Positions 1 through 13,881 of a stretch of 64,000 nt of DNA are shown one piece after another. The translations under genes and the position numbers were made by a program. The notes under the pieces are model-generated. The model was given only the letters and a program-made list of their open reading frames with translations, had not been told where the DNA came from and ran no database searches. The stretch is from Rhipicephalus microplus. Its lineage: Eukaryota > Arthropoda > Arachnida > Ixodida > Ixodidae. The stretch is from positions 79,729,000-79,792,999 of the forward strand of contig NC_134700.1 of the NCBI RefSeq assembly GCF_043290135.1, read 5' to 3'. How positions within the stretch are numbered: position 1 is the stretch's first letter; every line of letters begins with the position of its first letter.

Positions 1-1149
1 GAGGGCGTTTTGCCGCGTCAGAAAAGCCAAGCGCTGTAACGGGTGCATGGGCTCAGGCCCTAAAGGGGTTCTGACACAAAAACTAAGGCCTCGTGCTCTC
101 AGGTGCAATGTGTTGTTCGGGGCCTGTTATTCAAAACACGACACATCGTTTGCTGCAACACGAAACAGATCACCAATTACAAGCCCCTCATTATTTAACA
201 GTTTTGGTTAGAGAGCTCCAAAAACGAGAAGTCATCAGAATGAAAGTATCGCCACCTAGTGTGCGCAACTCTCGATCGCATCAGCACACGGAACTGTGAC
301 GCACTTCCGCATAGCCCCCATCAAGAATTACTGTCGAGAAATAAACGGGACTGCAGGGTCCATGCACCTAACACAAAACACCACAGCGTGCGCCAAGGCC
401 ATGCACTCGCGACCAGCAATTGCAGTAACATACGCGGCTAAAGAAATATGGCGGCTAGGACGTCGTCTTTACCCATTTTATTGACTGCAGCGCGGTGATG
501 GGAGGGAAATAGGGGGTTTTTATAGGGTACTCTTCGATGGTGTCAATAGCACGATGGAGTCGATCGCTCAGTAAGCCTTATTGGGCGATTTAAGATACCT
601 TTCAAATTATATTCGCTGTTGATATTTGCAGATGATATACGCTTCCTTACGGAAATCGATTTCTAAGGCTATTTCCGCAGTGCTATTCTGTGTCAGTACA
701 CTTTTAGGAGGCGCTCGTTAACATGTTTGGCCTCAATCAGTCAGCGGCTCCTCACAAGCAGCGCTTAACCCATTCCTATGGCAGGTTGGGAACGAGGAAC
801 AGCGCAAGGACCATGAGGTCGTGGTCGCGCAAGGCAACACACTCGGTACAGGAGCTTCTTCGAGAGGTTCTGGATCATTCTTCCAGTACCAACGAGTCGG
901 GGGTGTAGCGAGTGGCGTTCGTGGCAGCGCTGCGAGAGGCGGTAGCAGCAAACGTTGCGGAAGAATGGACGAGGTTACCACTTGGGCGCGAGCGCAAGCG
1001 AGGAAGAGAGTGACGTCAGAGCACACTGCAAGGGGATCATGACGGTAACGCGCAGTTGCGGCGTGATCTATTGGCACCGCTCCAACACCTGTAGCGAGGA
1101 GCGTGTTGCGGCGCGTTCACGTGGATTCATGTACGTACGGTGTTACACA
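1..1149. other. Unassigned, GC-rich, no supported gene
   Basis: I see no recognisable gene or repeat head here. The part at 720-1080 is GC-rich and stays open in several frames on both strands (the longest is 114 codons on minus), which is expected from composition alone. None of these frames has a domain I recognise or a clear splice pattern. The same sequence recurs at 43691-44839 with two substitutions that I noticed. Confidence 0.5.
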
Positions 1150-1596
1150 GTAAGGAGCTGCTTTGCATCTAATATACAACCACTTCCGTCGGCTTCTGCG
1201 TGGTTGAGCGTCAGTACCTCCAGATGCTGCGTACTACAGATGCATCATGCATAAGGAAGGCGCCGAAAACGCCCGAATCGCCTACTGCTCTCCGCGCTTG
1301 CGGTCCTGCGTCATCGCAGTTGGCTTGGGTCACCCGTGGCACAGCGCTGCTTAGAAGTCGTCGGATAGGGGATTCCAGGCCACCTCGTTCAAGCTTGGCT
1401 GAACTGTAGCCGTGCTCGTGATATAGATAGGCCGATATCTTGCGTCGGCGGCCGAAACTTAGGCTGCAACCAGCCCACCAGAAGAACTTGGCTTTGCTGT
1501 GCGAAACGTGTATAATGTGATACTAGAATTCATCTAGCAAAATATGCATACATTATCTTGCTTTGCAAACTGGGTGCTTCGAAGAAGCGAAACCCT

Positions 1597-1830
1597 CCGC
1601 CGCGGTGGTCTAGTGCCTAAGGTACTCGGATACTGACCCGCAGGTCGCGGTATTGGATTCCGGCTGCGGCAGCTGCATTTTCGATGGAGGCGAAAATGTA
1701 GTAGGCCCAACTGCTTATTTTTGGGTGCATGTTAAAGAATTCAAGTTGGTCTAAATTTACGGAGCCCTACACAACGTCGTGTCTCAATTTTGTATGGTAG
1801 ATATCCGACGTTAAACACCACAAATCAATC
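1597..1830 (+). mobile_element. Ruka-type tRNA-derived SINE (diverged)
   Basis: It begins with CCGCCGCGGTGGTCTAGTG, which contains a pol III A-box-like TGGTCTAGTG. A degraded B box follows (GGTATTGGATTCC, against GGTTCGATTCC in the best copy at 36132). The body has the GATGGAGGCGAAAATG and GTTAAAGAA landmarks, and it ends in CACAAATCAATC. The C-box-like head is altered and the body carries many substitutions, so this is an old insertion. I saw no convincing target-site duplication. Confidence 0.9.
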
Positions 1831-2869
1831 ACTGAACAGGCAAAGCGACAAGTTCAGCGGGTGTTATTACCTAAGAGAACGATACGAGGCGGTCCATGGT
1901 AAGGTGGGAGCAAACTATTCATGTAAATGCTTTTGCCGTGAGGAGCAATCCATATCGCGCCCTCGTGTTGCGCAGGCCACATTAGAAGCCCAATTACAAG
2001 CATAAGGATGATGCCCACTTTGTGTGCCTAAAAAGATCCAAAATAAGTTTAGGATAGCAAACACGTAAACTCATCAAATTGTCTTGGCAGCATTTTGGCC
2101 ATCCTCAGTGTAAAGCGCAAAGTAAGCTTAAATTGACATGTAGGGCAAGACTGTCAAAAACAACTTGCGAGTCACCCCGTAACTGCTGCTATTCAGTAAT
2201 AAAAAGGTATTTCACTTTAAAACTTTGATTGCAGCATGCGATTTGCTCGACATAAATATTTTAAGAAAGCACGTGTGTGCACGTGGCCTGTGCATCCACG
2301 TGCAGCACGCTTAGTCGTCCGAATTCACACAACCAAACCACCTGTTTCATATTTCGTTCAGTGGTTAGAAACGCAACTAGTGGCATATGACTCGAAGTGC
2401 GAAAATAGTTTAGGCCTCTCCATATGTTCGAAGATGAGTGTGAATACTCGATAGTCGTTTGCGAGACATTGACACTTCATGAATGAGCAGTCAAGTGAGA
2501 AAGCAATGGTTCTAATGGGCGGTGTCTAGCGTTGTTCTGCAACGAGCAGATTCGCGAGAAAATGGCACAACCCACCTAGAGAGATTGGCCATGAGGCATG
2601 CCAAATTAGAACTTGTGAAACAAAAATTAAGAAATAAAAACGAGACAGAAACAAGAAGAAAATTTTGGGGACCCTTAAGCTTCGCCTTTCGGAGTTGAAC
2701 GCGATAGCGAAATCCGGCCCCTAGTGCACCCTTCAACCGCTAAGTGCATACTTATTCACATGTTTTGTAACATACACATGCGCGCACACAAACACCCACA
2801 CACTGGACATGATCAGCACGCGCTATGATCGACGAATGGGTTCGTTGTCGTCGTGACACCTGTCGAACA

Positions 2870-2913
2870 AATTGCGTTAAAGGTCAGCCCTATTTGCGTT
2901 AAAGGTCAACCAT
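2870..2913 (+). repeat. Short direct repeat, two copies
   Basis: The motif TTGCGTTAAAGGTCA occurs twice within about 40 bases, with CAGCCCTA between the copies. It is a local tandem duplication, also present in the second large copy at 46560-46603. Confidence 0.6.
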
Positions 2914-3400
2914 AGAATGAATTTACTGGAAGATCTGAATGCATCACGAATTGAACGCCACAAAAATTTTAATTCGTCCAGTGCGAGTGGAGTTACAAAG
3001 GATTTTCACATGCTGCAATTGCATCATCTCTTCTCTCGTCCCGACGAAAGCGCTGGAAGCTAAGAAGAGAAAGGTGGCAGGGCAAAGAACCTACCGCGCC
3101 TCGTGACCTTGAGCACTTTTTGTTTCTTCGAATGCGCTACTTTCTCAATGTAGTCGCTCATGCACGCGGTGACAAGAGGAGGCGTCCCGCGGCTATCTTG
3201 GTAACTTCATTTTTCAGTCAGTGACGCACAAACAATTTTTCGCTTACAACCAACGGGACCGACGCCAGTGGCGGGTTTTCTGCAACACGAGCTCTTTAAC
3301 GCTATCGTTTTAACAGAGATACCAACTAAATACAAAAAGAAATATAAAGAAAATGGCAGCTTCAACTCTTACGTTGGTCTCTTTCACGAGATGGAATGAC

Positions 3401-3937
3401 AGGAGAAGTAGGGCGAGTAAAAGCTCAAAAGATGGCTGACCAATTTGCCTAATCTTCGCCTTTCCTTCAATAAAAGCACCAGCTCTCCTAACCGTTTCGG
3501 AGAAATACGCTTTAAGGTTGTGAATTTTGACAGGGAGCCACAATAACACGAGTAAAAATATTCGGCAAATCCCACTTACGTACCTTAGGAATCGACAAAT
3601 GCAAAGCATGCGGAGAAAAGGTGACGCTGTTGCAATTTTTTACTGAGCTCCACGTTATCAAATGACGGCAGGTATATCTATAAATGTTACACGCACCGAC
3701 AAATGTTGAAGAATCGCAGATCTATATATAACCAGTTTTCACGTGTGCAATGATGCCAAACAAAAAAAATGAGTATTAGCAACACCAGAAGCAATAAGCT
3801 CATTATAGGCGCAGATGCTCTTGAAGATGGCAGCCCTGGACACTGCTACACAAATTCACTCCAAAGCACGGCGCCAAACTACAATTGACGTTAACCAAAC
3901 GTGATGCCTGATTTTTTTAACTAGAGTACATATGTAA
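3401..3937. other. Unassigned, AT-rich, no gene seen
   Basis: This is AT-rich sequence without an open frame that resembles a protein. The minus-strand frame over 3310-3609 is 99 codons, leucine- and phenylalanine-rich, and interrupted immediately outside. I regard it as a chance reading of decayed repeat DNA. Confidence 0.4.
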
Positions 3938-4293
3938 GCTTCAGGTGGTAGAATTCGTGATTGTCACCCAGAATGCTTGGGTTCGATTCCTGCTGGAACC
4001 GTGACATTAATTCGTTGTCATTGTCGGGTCAACGCTGCCGATGTCTGGTTTTTCTTAACACTCACGCGTTGGAATTGCCCATGCGTGTTCTGGTCATTCC
4101 TGGGTAGTTGAATCAACCGTGGCATACCCTCGCATACCTGAGGCACACAACCACCCGCGGGTATGTGCCACTGTCTTGCGGGAAGTGTTTCACGATGTGC
4201 ACAAAAGGATTAGGCATTTTTCATGTGCTGACCAGCGCCTCAAATTCATCATATGCCGTCTTACCTTCCGAAACTACTTTTGGATCACCCTAA
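3938..4293 (+). mobile_element. Second tRNA-derived SINE family
   Basis: The head has an A-box-like GGTGGTAGAATTC and an excellent B box GGTTCGATTCC at 3980-3990, followed by CTGCTGGAACC that pairs with the 5' part as in a tRNA acceptor/T arm. The 290-base body differs from Ruka and includes GGGTCAACGCTGCCGATGTC. From memory similar sequence is dispersed in tick genomes, but I cannot check that here. The right boundary is uncertain and is placed before the GATA/GACA array. Confidence 0.6.
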
Positions 4294-4329
4294 GTTAGGA
4301 GGTGATCATGAAAGGACTAGATGCGAACG

Positions 4330-4754
<425 letters not shown>

Positions 4755-4911
4755 TGTAGAGAAGCATCCGAACACTAAAATGGGTTGAACTCTCAAGTGC
4801 TTTCTAGTGGGTCTACTCAAAAAGGACACCGCTCGAGCTGAGGGTCCGCGTTTGGCCGTTACTGTCGCCATTGTGTATGCTCGCTGTGTCCGGCTAATAA
4901 ACGCCATAACA
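4755..4911 (+). repeat. Gypsy-1 5' LTR
   Basis: The repeat is 157 bp, bounded by TG and CA, and matches 9753-9910. It carries an AATAAA at 4896-4901 close to its end. No TATA-like box stands out. Confidence 0.93.
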
Positions 4912-4914
4912 CAC

Positions 4915-4932
4915 TGGTGGAGAGTGCTACGA
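4915..4932 (+). promoter_or_regulatory. Gypsy-1 putative primer binding site
   Basis: TGGTGGAGAGTGCTACGA begins three bases after the LTR with the TGG expected for pairing to a tRNA CCA end. The equivalent place in Gypsy-2 has TGGCGGAGGTGCTGGG, also a few bases after the LTR. I cannot assign the tRNA. Confidence 0.5.
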
Positions 4933-4980
4933 TCCCCTTCGATGCCCTTAGAACAATGATCACGTACCCTTCAATCTACC

Positions 4981-6292
4981 ATGTCCCACGACGCCTCTCA
5001 GCAAACACCTCCTCGCAGGCCACCCCTTTGTCCTGGTGTCCCCAGGAACCGCGATCCACCCATCTTCACGGGTGCCGATGGCACTGACGTGGAGGGCTGG
5101 CTCACCATTTACAAGCGCGTCAGCGTCCCAAACAAATGGGACGAGAATGGCAAGTTGACAAACTTGGTGTTCTACCTTGCGGGTGTTGCAAGTTTGTGGT
5201 AAAACAACCACGCGTCCGATTTCGCAACCTGGTTCGATTGGAAGACCGCTATCACCAACGTTTTTGGCCGCCCTGCCGTTCTTAAACTGCATGCTGAGCA
5301 GCGCTTAGGCGAACGCGCTCAGCAGGCCGGTGCATCATTCACCAGTTACATGGAAGATGTCCTGGACTTGTGCAAAAAATCTAACGACAGCATATCCGAC
5401 CAAAAGATCCGGAACGTCATGAAGGGCATTAACGATGATGCCTTCACGATGCTGCTTGCCAAAAACCCAGACACTATGGCTGAGGTCATCATGCTGTGCC
5501 AGAGCTACGAGGAGCTCCGCCGGCAGCGTTCGATGACCCGTCGCTCCGCACCACGAGATGCAGGGCTTGCTGGCTTGGAGGCGAGATGAGATCAGGTGGC
5601 GTTACTAGCAGACCTCAAGTCCTTCATACGCGAGAAAATCGCGCGCCAGTTCTCTCTCCTTCCCTTTGTGCACCCACCGGGTGTTCAACAATCGGCAACT
5701 ACCATTCTTCCGCCCATCCGCCGAGCAATTGAGCAGGAAATAGCGAAGGTCATGCCTGCGTACCACCCACAACAACTTCCGGCCCCTGCACCCCCAGGTT
5801 ACGCCCAAGTGGTCCCCAGACCACCTCCAACTGTTCAAGCGCCTGACAAACTAACTTACGCCGAAGCTGCCGCACGACCTCCGTCATTTGCAGCGGGTAT
5901 GCCGGCTGCGTATGTTGGCGCCACGCCTCAGCCTCATTTTCAGCCCACCATGCAGCCTTTCCAGCCACCGTTCCGGGGAGACCCACCCCGGCGAACCGAT
6001 GGCGCACGCCCGACAACCGGCCCATCTGCTTTGCTTGTGGTTACGCTGGTCACGCAGCTCGTTATTTCACTCGAGTACTGCCGGATCCCATTTGTTCGCC
6101 TGTTGCTGGCCAGCTTAGCCGTCCGTATAACGACAAACTGCCGTCTATGCCACTGTCGTCTCGCCCAGCTCCGTCTCCTCGAAGGTCGCTGTCTCCACGA
6201 CGTCGGTCCCTGTCCCCGATGCGGCCATGTTCGGCTGCTCATGAGCGAGAAAACTATTCGTCGCAGTCCCAGAGGCAAGGACTGCGACGCTA
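4981..6292 (+). pseudogene. Gypsy-1 gag remnant
   Basis: Gag would form the capsid-like particle and bind RNA. The start ATG at 4981 opens a frame with MSHDASQQTP and then a capsid-like segment (VEGWLTIYKRV, then VLKLHAEQRL further on). The frame is cut by TAA at 5200-5202 and TGA at 5587-5589, with similarity continuing in the same frame after each stop. A proline-rich tail follows (about 5740-5990). Near 5995-6005 the frame shifts, and a CCHC-type zinc knuckle appears in frame 3 at 6027-6068 (CFACGYAGH). Its last position is Phe instead of Cys, so metal binding would be lost. Assignment rests on the order of parts and the knuckle. Confidence 0.85.
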
Positions 6293-7078
6293 TTGCATTG
6301 TGATAGCCCTCAGAGCCGCCCATCTAATGTCATTGACATGCTTGTGGACGGTGTTGCTGCATCTGCTTTTATTGACACTGGAGCTGCCGTATCAGTTATG
6401 AACGAAAACCTTTGCCGCTTGCTTCGAAAAGTGACGACGCCAATTTCTGGGTTGGCTCTTTGTACCACTAGTTCACATCGTATTCATCCTAGAGGAGGGT
6501 GCACTGCTGGCGTTGTCATTGAGGACGTTCTGTATGTCGCCCAATTCATCATCATTCCTGCATGCTTTCATGACGTCATCCTGGGATGAGATTTTCTCTC
6601 CCGCAACGACGCCATCATTCATTGTGCCGCCGCCGAAATTGAACTCTCGCCCTTCTCGCATTTGACACCAGAAGACGCTCCCTCGACACTGAGCAAGGTT
6701 CTTGTGAAAGACGATACTATAGTGCCTCCAAGCTCGACGATGGGTGTATCGGTCTACTGCACTGGTCTCTCCGACACAATTGCACTCGTTTCGCCATCCG
6801 ACCATGCTTCCAGAAGGAAAGGGTTGCCAGTACCTTTCGCGACTGTGCAAATCACCAAGGGTAACGCCGCTATTTTTGTGACCAACTCATTCCCGCACAC
6901 AGTTACCTTGATTCGAGGGGAATGTCTCTGCAGAGTGGAACCAGTCGACGACGCACAAGTCGTGGACGTACCCGAAGACTGGCGTTGTCCCGATTCGCGT
7001 ACCATCAGTGCTGTTTCAACTTCTAATCCATCATATCCTGATGTATTTGGCCTCTACATTGATGACAACCTTATGTAA
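6293..7078 (+). pseudogene. Gypsy-1 protease and linker remnant
   Basis: This region encoded the retropepsin-type aspartic protease that cuts the Gag-Pol polyprotein. The active-site triad DTG is intact at 6374-6382 in the context FIDTGAAVSV. The conserved end of the domain, ILG, is followed by an in-frame TGA at 6587-6589 just before DFLSRNDA. The same frame reopens and runs to a TAA at 7076-7078. The second part (about 6662-7078) is the usual poorly conserved linker between protease and reverse transcriptase. Both stops are shared with the second copy. Confidence 0.87.
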
Positions 7079-7105
7079 GTACAGCGTTCCCAGCTTCTGG
7101 ACCTC

Positions 7106-8447
7106 TTGCAAGAATACCGTTCTTCTTTCGATGTCGGGCGAAGTTCTCTCGGTCGCGCGTCCTCTGTTACGCATCGTATCGACACCGGTGCCCGTCCACC
7201 ATTGCGGCAACGTCCATACCGCGTATCGCCTGCTGAACGCCAGAAAATTAACGGGCAGGTTGACGATATGCTCCGACGCGACGTCATGAACAGTCCATGG
7301 GCGTCTCCTGTTGTTCTTGTTGCGAAGAAAGATAGTTCTGCGCGGTTCTGTGTGGACTACAAACGGCTCAATAAGATCACTCGAAAGGATGTCTACCCAC
7401 TGCAGCGCATCGATCACGCAATTGACAGCCTTCACGGAGCACAATTTTTTTTTCTTCTCTCGATCTGCGCTCAGGGTACTGGCTGATGACGCTCGACCGA
7501 AGACTGCCTTCATCACGCCCGACGGCTTGTGGGAATTCAATGTCATGCCGTTTGGTCTGTGTAATGCACCTGTGACCTTTGAGTGCATGATGGACACCAT
7601 TCTCCGCAACTTGAAATGGCACACGTGCTTGTGTTACCTGAATAACGTTGTTGTCTTCGCTCTAGATTTCTACACGCATCTCTAATGTCTGAAATAAGTT
7701 TTCGCACGTGTGAGCAATGCCGGCTTGCAACTAAATCTGAAAAAAAGCTGCTTTGCAGCACGCCAACTCACCATCCTAGGGTACGTCTCTTCCAAGAATG
7801 ACATTTTTCCTGACCTAGCCAAGCTTCGGGCTGTGGCCGAATTCCCCAAACCTGCGTCCGTCAAAGAACTGCGTAGTTTCATGGGCCTGTGCTCATACTT
7901 CCGACGCTTCATACAAAGCTTTTCTACGATCCTATCACCGCTGACGAAGCTCCCTGGAAGTAACGGGCCCCTCAATTTGTGGTCGTCCGAGTGCGACGAT
8001 GCGTTCGCGAAGCTCCGCGTTTTGTTACGTCTCCTCCCATTCTACGCCACTACGACCCTACGGTCCCAACGGAGGTGCACACGGACGCCAGCGGCGAAGG
8101 CCTCGGCGCTGTCCTGGCGTAGTTACTACACCGTCACAAAAAACGAGTGCCTGGCAATCGTCGGCGCCCTTACAAAGTTTCGACCTTATTTGTATGGTCC
8201 TCCATTCAATGTCTTCACCGACCATCATGCACTATGCTGGCTGTCATCATTGAAGGATCCCTCAGGCCATCTCGCCCGTTGGGCTGTTCGCTCACAAGAC
8301 TACGACATCCGCGTGCTCTGCCGCAACGGAGGCCAGTATGCTGACGCCGACACCCTCTCGCGCTTCCCTCTGCCTGAAGCTGACGTGCTCTGCTCAGTAT
8401 CCTCGGTTGCTGTTTCTGCCATTGATGTTGACATCATCACTACATAA
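7106..8447 (+). pseudogene. Gypsy-1 reverse transcriptase / RNase H remnant
   Basis: The fingers and palm are recognisable from SPWASPVVLV and FCVDYKRLN in frame 2 (7106-7486). Two frameshifts fall at a nine-T run and just after it (about 7445-7495); the short DLRSGYW segment between them is in frame 1. Frame 3 then carries KTAFITPDGL and MPFGLCNAP. The box normally YxDD reads YLNN (7635-7646), so both catalytic aspartates are asparagines and the enzyme would be dead even without the frameshifts. After a TAA at 7683-7685 the thumb (FMGLCSYFRRF) and RNase H follow at 7710-8447, ending TDHHALCWL and DADTLSRF. The first RNase H aspartate (VHTDAS, about 8075) sits in a different frame. Confidence 0.92.
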
Positions 8448-8522
8448 CAGCGAAATGATGATTGGATCGCCCCACTGATCGACCTGCTCTCTGATCCGTC
8501 CTCAACGCCATCCACGCGTGCC

Positions 8523-9716
8523 TTGCATCGTCGACCTCACTATTTCGCCATTCGTGACGGCCTCCTACACCGACGTAATTACGACACCGATGGCCGGCAG
8601 TCGTTACTCGTGATACCCCGCAGTCAGCGGTCGGAGATATGTGAATCCTTCTATTCTGATCCGCAATGGCGCCCTCTGGGGTATTCAAAACCTACCATCG
8701 CATTCGACAACGCTACTTCTGGCACGGGATGGACCGCTACGTGCAGCAGTTCGTTCGCTCCTGCCTCATTTGCCAACGCCGCAAACCGTCAGCACACATG
8801 TCACCAGCCGGTCTGCAACCGTCACCTTGCCCTGGTCGTCCGTTTGGCCGCATAGGCATCGATTTGTATGGACCACTCTCTCTGACGTCCACTGGCAACC
8901 GCTGGGCCATCGGCGCCTTAGATAATTTAACGTGATACGGCGAAACCGCCGCTCTCCCTGCGGCTACTGCGCGTGATGTTGCGTCCTTCCTACTGCATCG
9001 ATTCATACTGGGGCACGGTCCACCCCAGGAGCTTCTGAGCAATCAAGGCCGTGTCTTCTTGTCAGAATTCGTCGACGCCATTCTCACTGAGTGCCATTAT
9101 GTTCACCGCAAAACTACTGCTTACCACCCGTACACGAATGGTCTCACCGAACGCTTTAACCGCACCCTCGGAGACATGCATTCGATGTACGTCACCGCCA
9201 ACTACACGAATTGGGATACTATACTACCCTTCGCCATACGCCTACAACACCGCCCCTCATAGCAAGACGGGTTTTTCACCTTTCTTCTTGCTGTACGGAA
9301 GGCACCCGTCACACACCATCGGCACGACACTCCCGTAAACGCCGAATCTATCTGAGTGTACACCTATTTCCGAGACGGCCAGGCTTGCTGAAGAGTGTCG
9401 CGAGCTTTCCAAGACATTTGCGACGCATGAGCAAGAGCGGCAGAAGAGCATTCGTGGTAGCTCCGACATTTCTGAGCCCACGTTCCTTTCTGGTTCTCTT
9501 GTATGGCTCTCGATGCCGACCTCTGTAGCTGGCCTTTCTTCCAAACTACTCCCGAAATATGAAGGTCCCTACCGTGTCATCGAGCGCACATCTCATGTCA
9601 ACTATTTTATCGAACCAATTGAACAATCTTTGGACATGCGCCGTCGCGGGCACGACATAGTCAACGTGGAGCGCCTGAAGGCTTACTATGACGCGCTCAT
9701 AGTGACAAGCTCTTAG
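8523..9716 (+). pseudogene. Gypsy-1 integrase remnant
   Basis: Integrase would insert the cDNA. The zinc-binding part is in two frames (about 8523-8650, then 8666 on) with CLICQRRK preserved. The core has its first Asp in GIDLYGPL (8861-8863). A TGA follows at 8933-8935. The second catalytic Asp is replaced by Asn (codon 9041-9043, SNQGR), while the Glu (9149-9151, NGLTERFNRTL) is intact with the normal 35-residue spacing. A TAG near 9260 and frameshifts separate the C-terminal part at 9513-9716, which has the GPY-type module (KYEGPYRVI) and NVERLKAYY near the end. Confidence 0.9.
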
Positions 9717-9752
9717 GTCGCCAGGCGGCTTCCTCTTCGACCCCGAGGTAAT

Positions 9753-11729
<1,977 letters not shown>

Positions 11730-12280
11730 TACGGCAAGAGGCGCAGCCACCAGTTGCAGGGCTTACAGCGACGGCGATGCGCGAAGCAGAACGTGGTCCT
11801 GCGCGTAACGCCGCCATAATGAGAGCTAAGCTCGTGAGTTGACTTGCTCGGACTGACAAGAGAACGTAATTCCTGTCTTGAGAGAGTTTCTTAAGGAATA
11901 TTTCGGCGAGGTGTAAACGCGAGTGCGTCCGGCTTTTAAAAAATTTGGCAAGAGAGTACGATTGAGAAAAAAAATACGAATCGGAATCTGATGAGCCCAG
12001 TTGAAAAAAGAAATTGTGCGATTCTGAGGGCGAGTGAGCTCTAAACAGAAAATATATTTCGTTATTAGGTATAACTGATGACCGCGTCTTCTGCCAACCT
12101 ATGGCCGTATCTACTCATATTCAGTCTTTCGATTTGGCTCATGACAATTTATATTAATAATCAGTCTACTCGCACGTGTTTCAACGCACGTACGCCAGCG
12201 GGATATGTAGTGACGCGAGGCGTGAGCAATAGAGTATGAGGAATGGCGAGTGCCTCTACTTCTAGCCGCAATCTGATCAA

Positions 12281-13020
12281 TGGCAAGTTATTGGCATTAA
12301 AGCGCACGAACATTATGATTGAGAACCTGATTACGCATTACAAACTCATGGGTTGCTTGACTATATCTAGCCGTGAGACCGAACAAGTCCAGTAAACTGT
12401 CAATAAATAAGGTTAAGTGTGCTCCAACTTTTTTGCTGACCCAGTGAAATAAAAGTGAAACTAACTGGTAATGCGAACAAAAAAGAAAAAAGAATAAGAA
12501 CACCCCAAACCTTCGCCTTTTGCAGTTTAGTGAGATAATTCCTATAGTGCCTGCTTGAAATACTTAGCGCAAGAAATCTTTTTGAACTTGCTATACTTTA
12601 CATGGCCTTAAGGGAAGAGGCGCGGTGCGTGTGTGCCTCTTGTAGTGTGGTACCGGCTTTAAACCATGAAGCCATTATGATAGTTGCTTGTTCTGGCACC
12701 CGCTGTCAATGGGCGCTTGTACCACGCATCGTTGCTGCAATATTCATGTTGCATCTCGAAGCAGGTATAAAGGACGCGTGGGTTCCTAAAGCATGAAAGT
12801 TACTTTCAATGCATTTCCAAGCAGAGGAAGTTCTTTTCACTGTTTTCACAAGGAAACGCATGGCCGTGTGGTAGAACATGCATAAGCCATGCAGCCGGCC
12901 AGGATTCAATCTCTACTCTGACCCAGTATTTTTATTATTTATTTTATTTGCATTGTTATCGATTTCTCAGTGACGCATAAAATATTATTTCGATCCTAAC
13001 CAACGACGCCGACGTTGCCA
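12281..13020 (+). repeat. Local tandem repeat of about 0.81 kb, first unit
   Basis: It starts TGGCAAGTTATTGGC and is repeated at 13088 with offset about 807. Shared parts include GTGAGAC, CCCCAAACCTT, GCTTTAAACCA, AAGCAGAGGAA and a TATTTTTATTATTTATTT stretch. Near 12860-12912 a tRNA-like segment (GTGTGGTAGAACATG and a weak B box AGGATTCAATC) suggests that a SINE is part of the unit. Confidence 0.75.
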
Positions 13021-13087
13021 CAGGAGTCTCTGCCAGAACGAGCCCTTTAAGGGCGTGTGCCTTGGCTTCTCGTCACAATCACTATAA

Positions 13088-13840
13088 CGGCAAGTTATTG
13101 GCGTTAAAGCGTACGGGCCTCATGATCAAATTCCTAATTGCACATTGACGTATTCTTGAGTCGCTTGAATCACTTGAGCCGTGAGACTGTACAAGTCTAG
13201 CTTAGAAAAATTTTGATGAATGAGCTTAGGTAGGCTCCAATTTTTTCTGCCGACCCATACTGAGCAAGATCATCAAAGTGAAAATAACCAGCACTGCGAA
13301 CAAAAAAGGCAAAAAATAAGAATGCCCCAAACCTTTGTCTTTTGTAGTATAGCGTTATATTTCCTAGTGCGTACCTTAAATACTCAGCGCACGAAACCTT
13401 TTCGAACTTGCTATGCACCCACTACGTTGACTTAAGAGAATAGACGGAAATGCGTGTGTGGCTTTTGTAGTGGGCGACCAGCTTTAAACCAGGAGGTCAT
13501 TATGATAATCGCATGTTCTGACGCCCTCTGCCAAAGGCCACTTGTACCACACATCATTACGAAAACATTTCGTGTTGCATTGTGAAGCAAGTCTACAGGA
13601 CGGGTGTGTTTGTAAAGCATGGAAGTTACTTTAACTGCAATCCCAAGCAGAGGAAATTAACTTCGATATATTAACAAGTAAACGCATGGGCGTTTGGTAA
13701 AACATCCGCGCACCTTGCAAACCGCCTTCATTCGATCCCCCCTCTGACGCAGTATTTTTATTATTTATTTGATTTGCATCATTTTCCATTTCTCGGTCAC
13801 GCACAAAGTGGTCCTTCAGTCGTAACCAACAACCTCCACA
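13088..13840 (+). repeat. Local tandem repeat of about 0.81 kb, second unit
   Basis: This matches 12281-13020 throughout but with frequent substitutions, so the tandem event is old. The tRNA-like part lies at about 13684-13738, with a B-box-like CATTCGATCCC. A fragment of the same end sequence (AGTGACGCACAAA, AACCAAC) also occurs at 3220-3270 in unit A. Confidence 0.75.
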
Positions 13841-13881
13841 ACCGTGTTTCTCAACAACCGTGTTTCTCAACAACCGTGTTT
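13838..13881 (+). repeat. 16-bp minisatellite, 2.75 units
   Basis: ACAACCGTGTTTCTCA occurs twice in a row, followed by ACAACCGTGTTT. It is identical in the duplicate at 57504-57547. Confidence 0.9.

Larger units (their letters stand above)
1150..3400 (+). repeat. Ancient repeat unit, copy A
   Basis: This stretch aligns collinearly but with strong divergence to units B, C and D. Shared landmarks in order are a GCATCATGCAT box (A 1245, B 15111, C 23401, D 38183), a CAACCAAA box (A 2331, B 16394, C 24352, D 39212), a CACTTCATGAATG-like box (A 2473, C 24577, D 39456), and an AGAGATAC-CAAAT-TAAA segment (A 3316, B 17320, D 40196). It contains a Ruka SINE at 1597. I could not recognise a coding region, so the nature of the unit is unknown. 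Confidence 0.7.

Noticed and set aside
1011..1018. TGACGTCA, a perfect cyclic-AMP response element
   Set aside because: A single 8-base match without a promoter or gene nearby is expected by chance in 64 kb.
733..1077. 114-codon minus-strand frame
   Set aside because: GC-rich region open in several frames on both strands; no domain, no start context or splice evidence.
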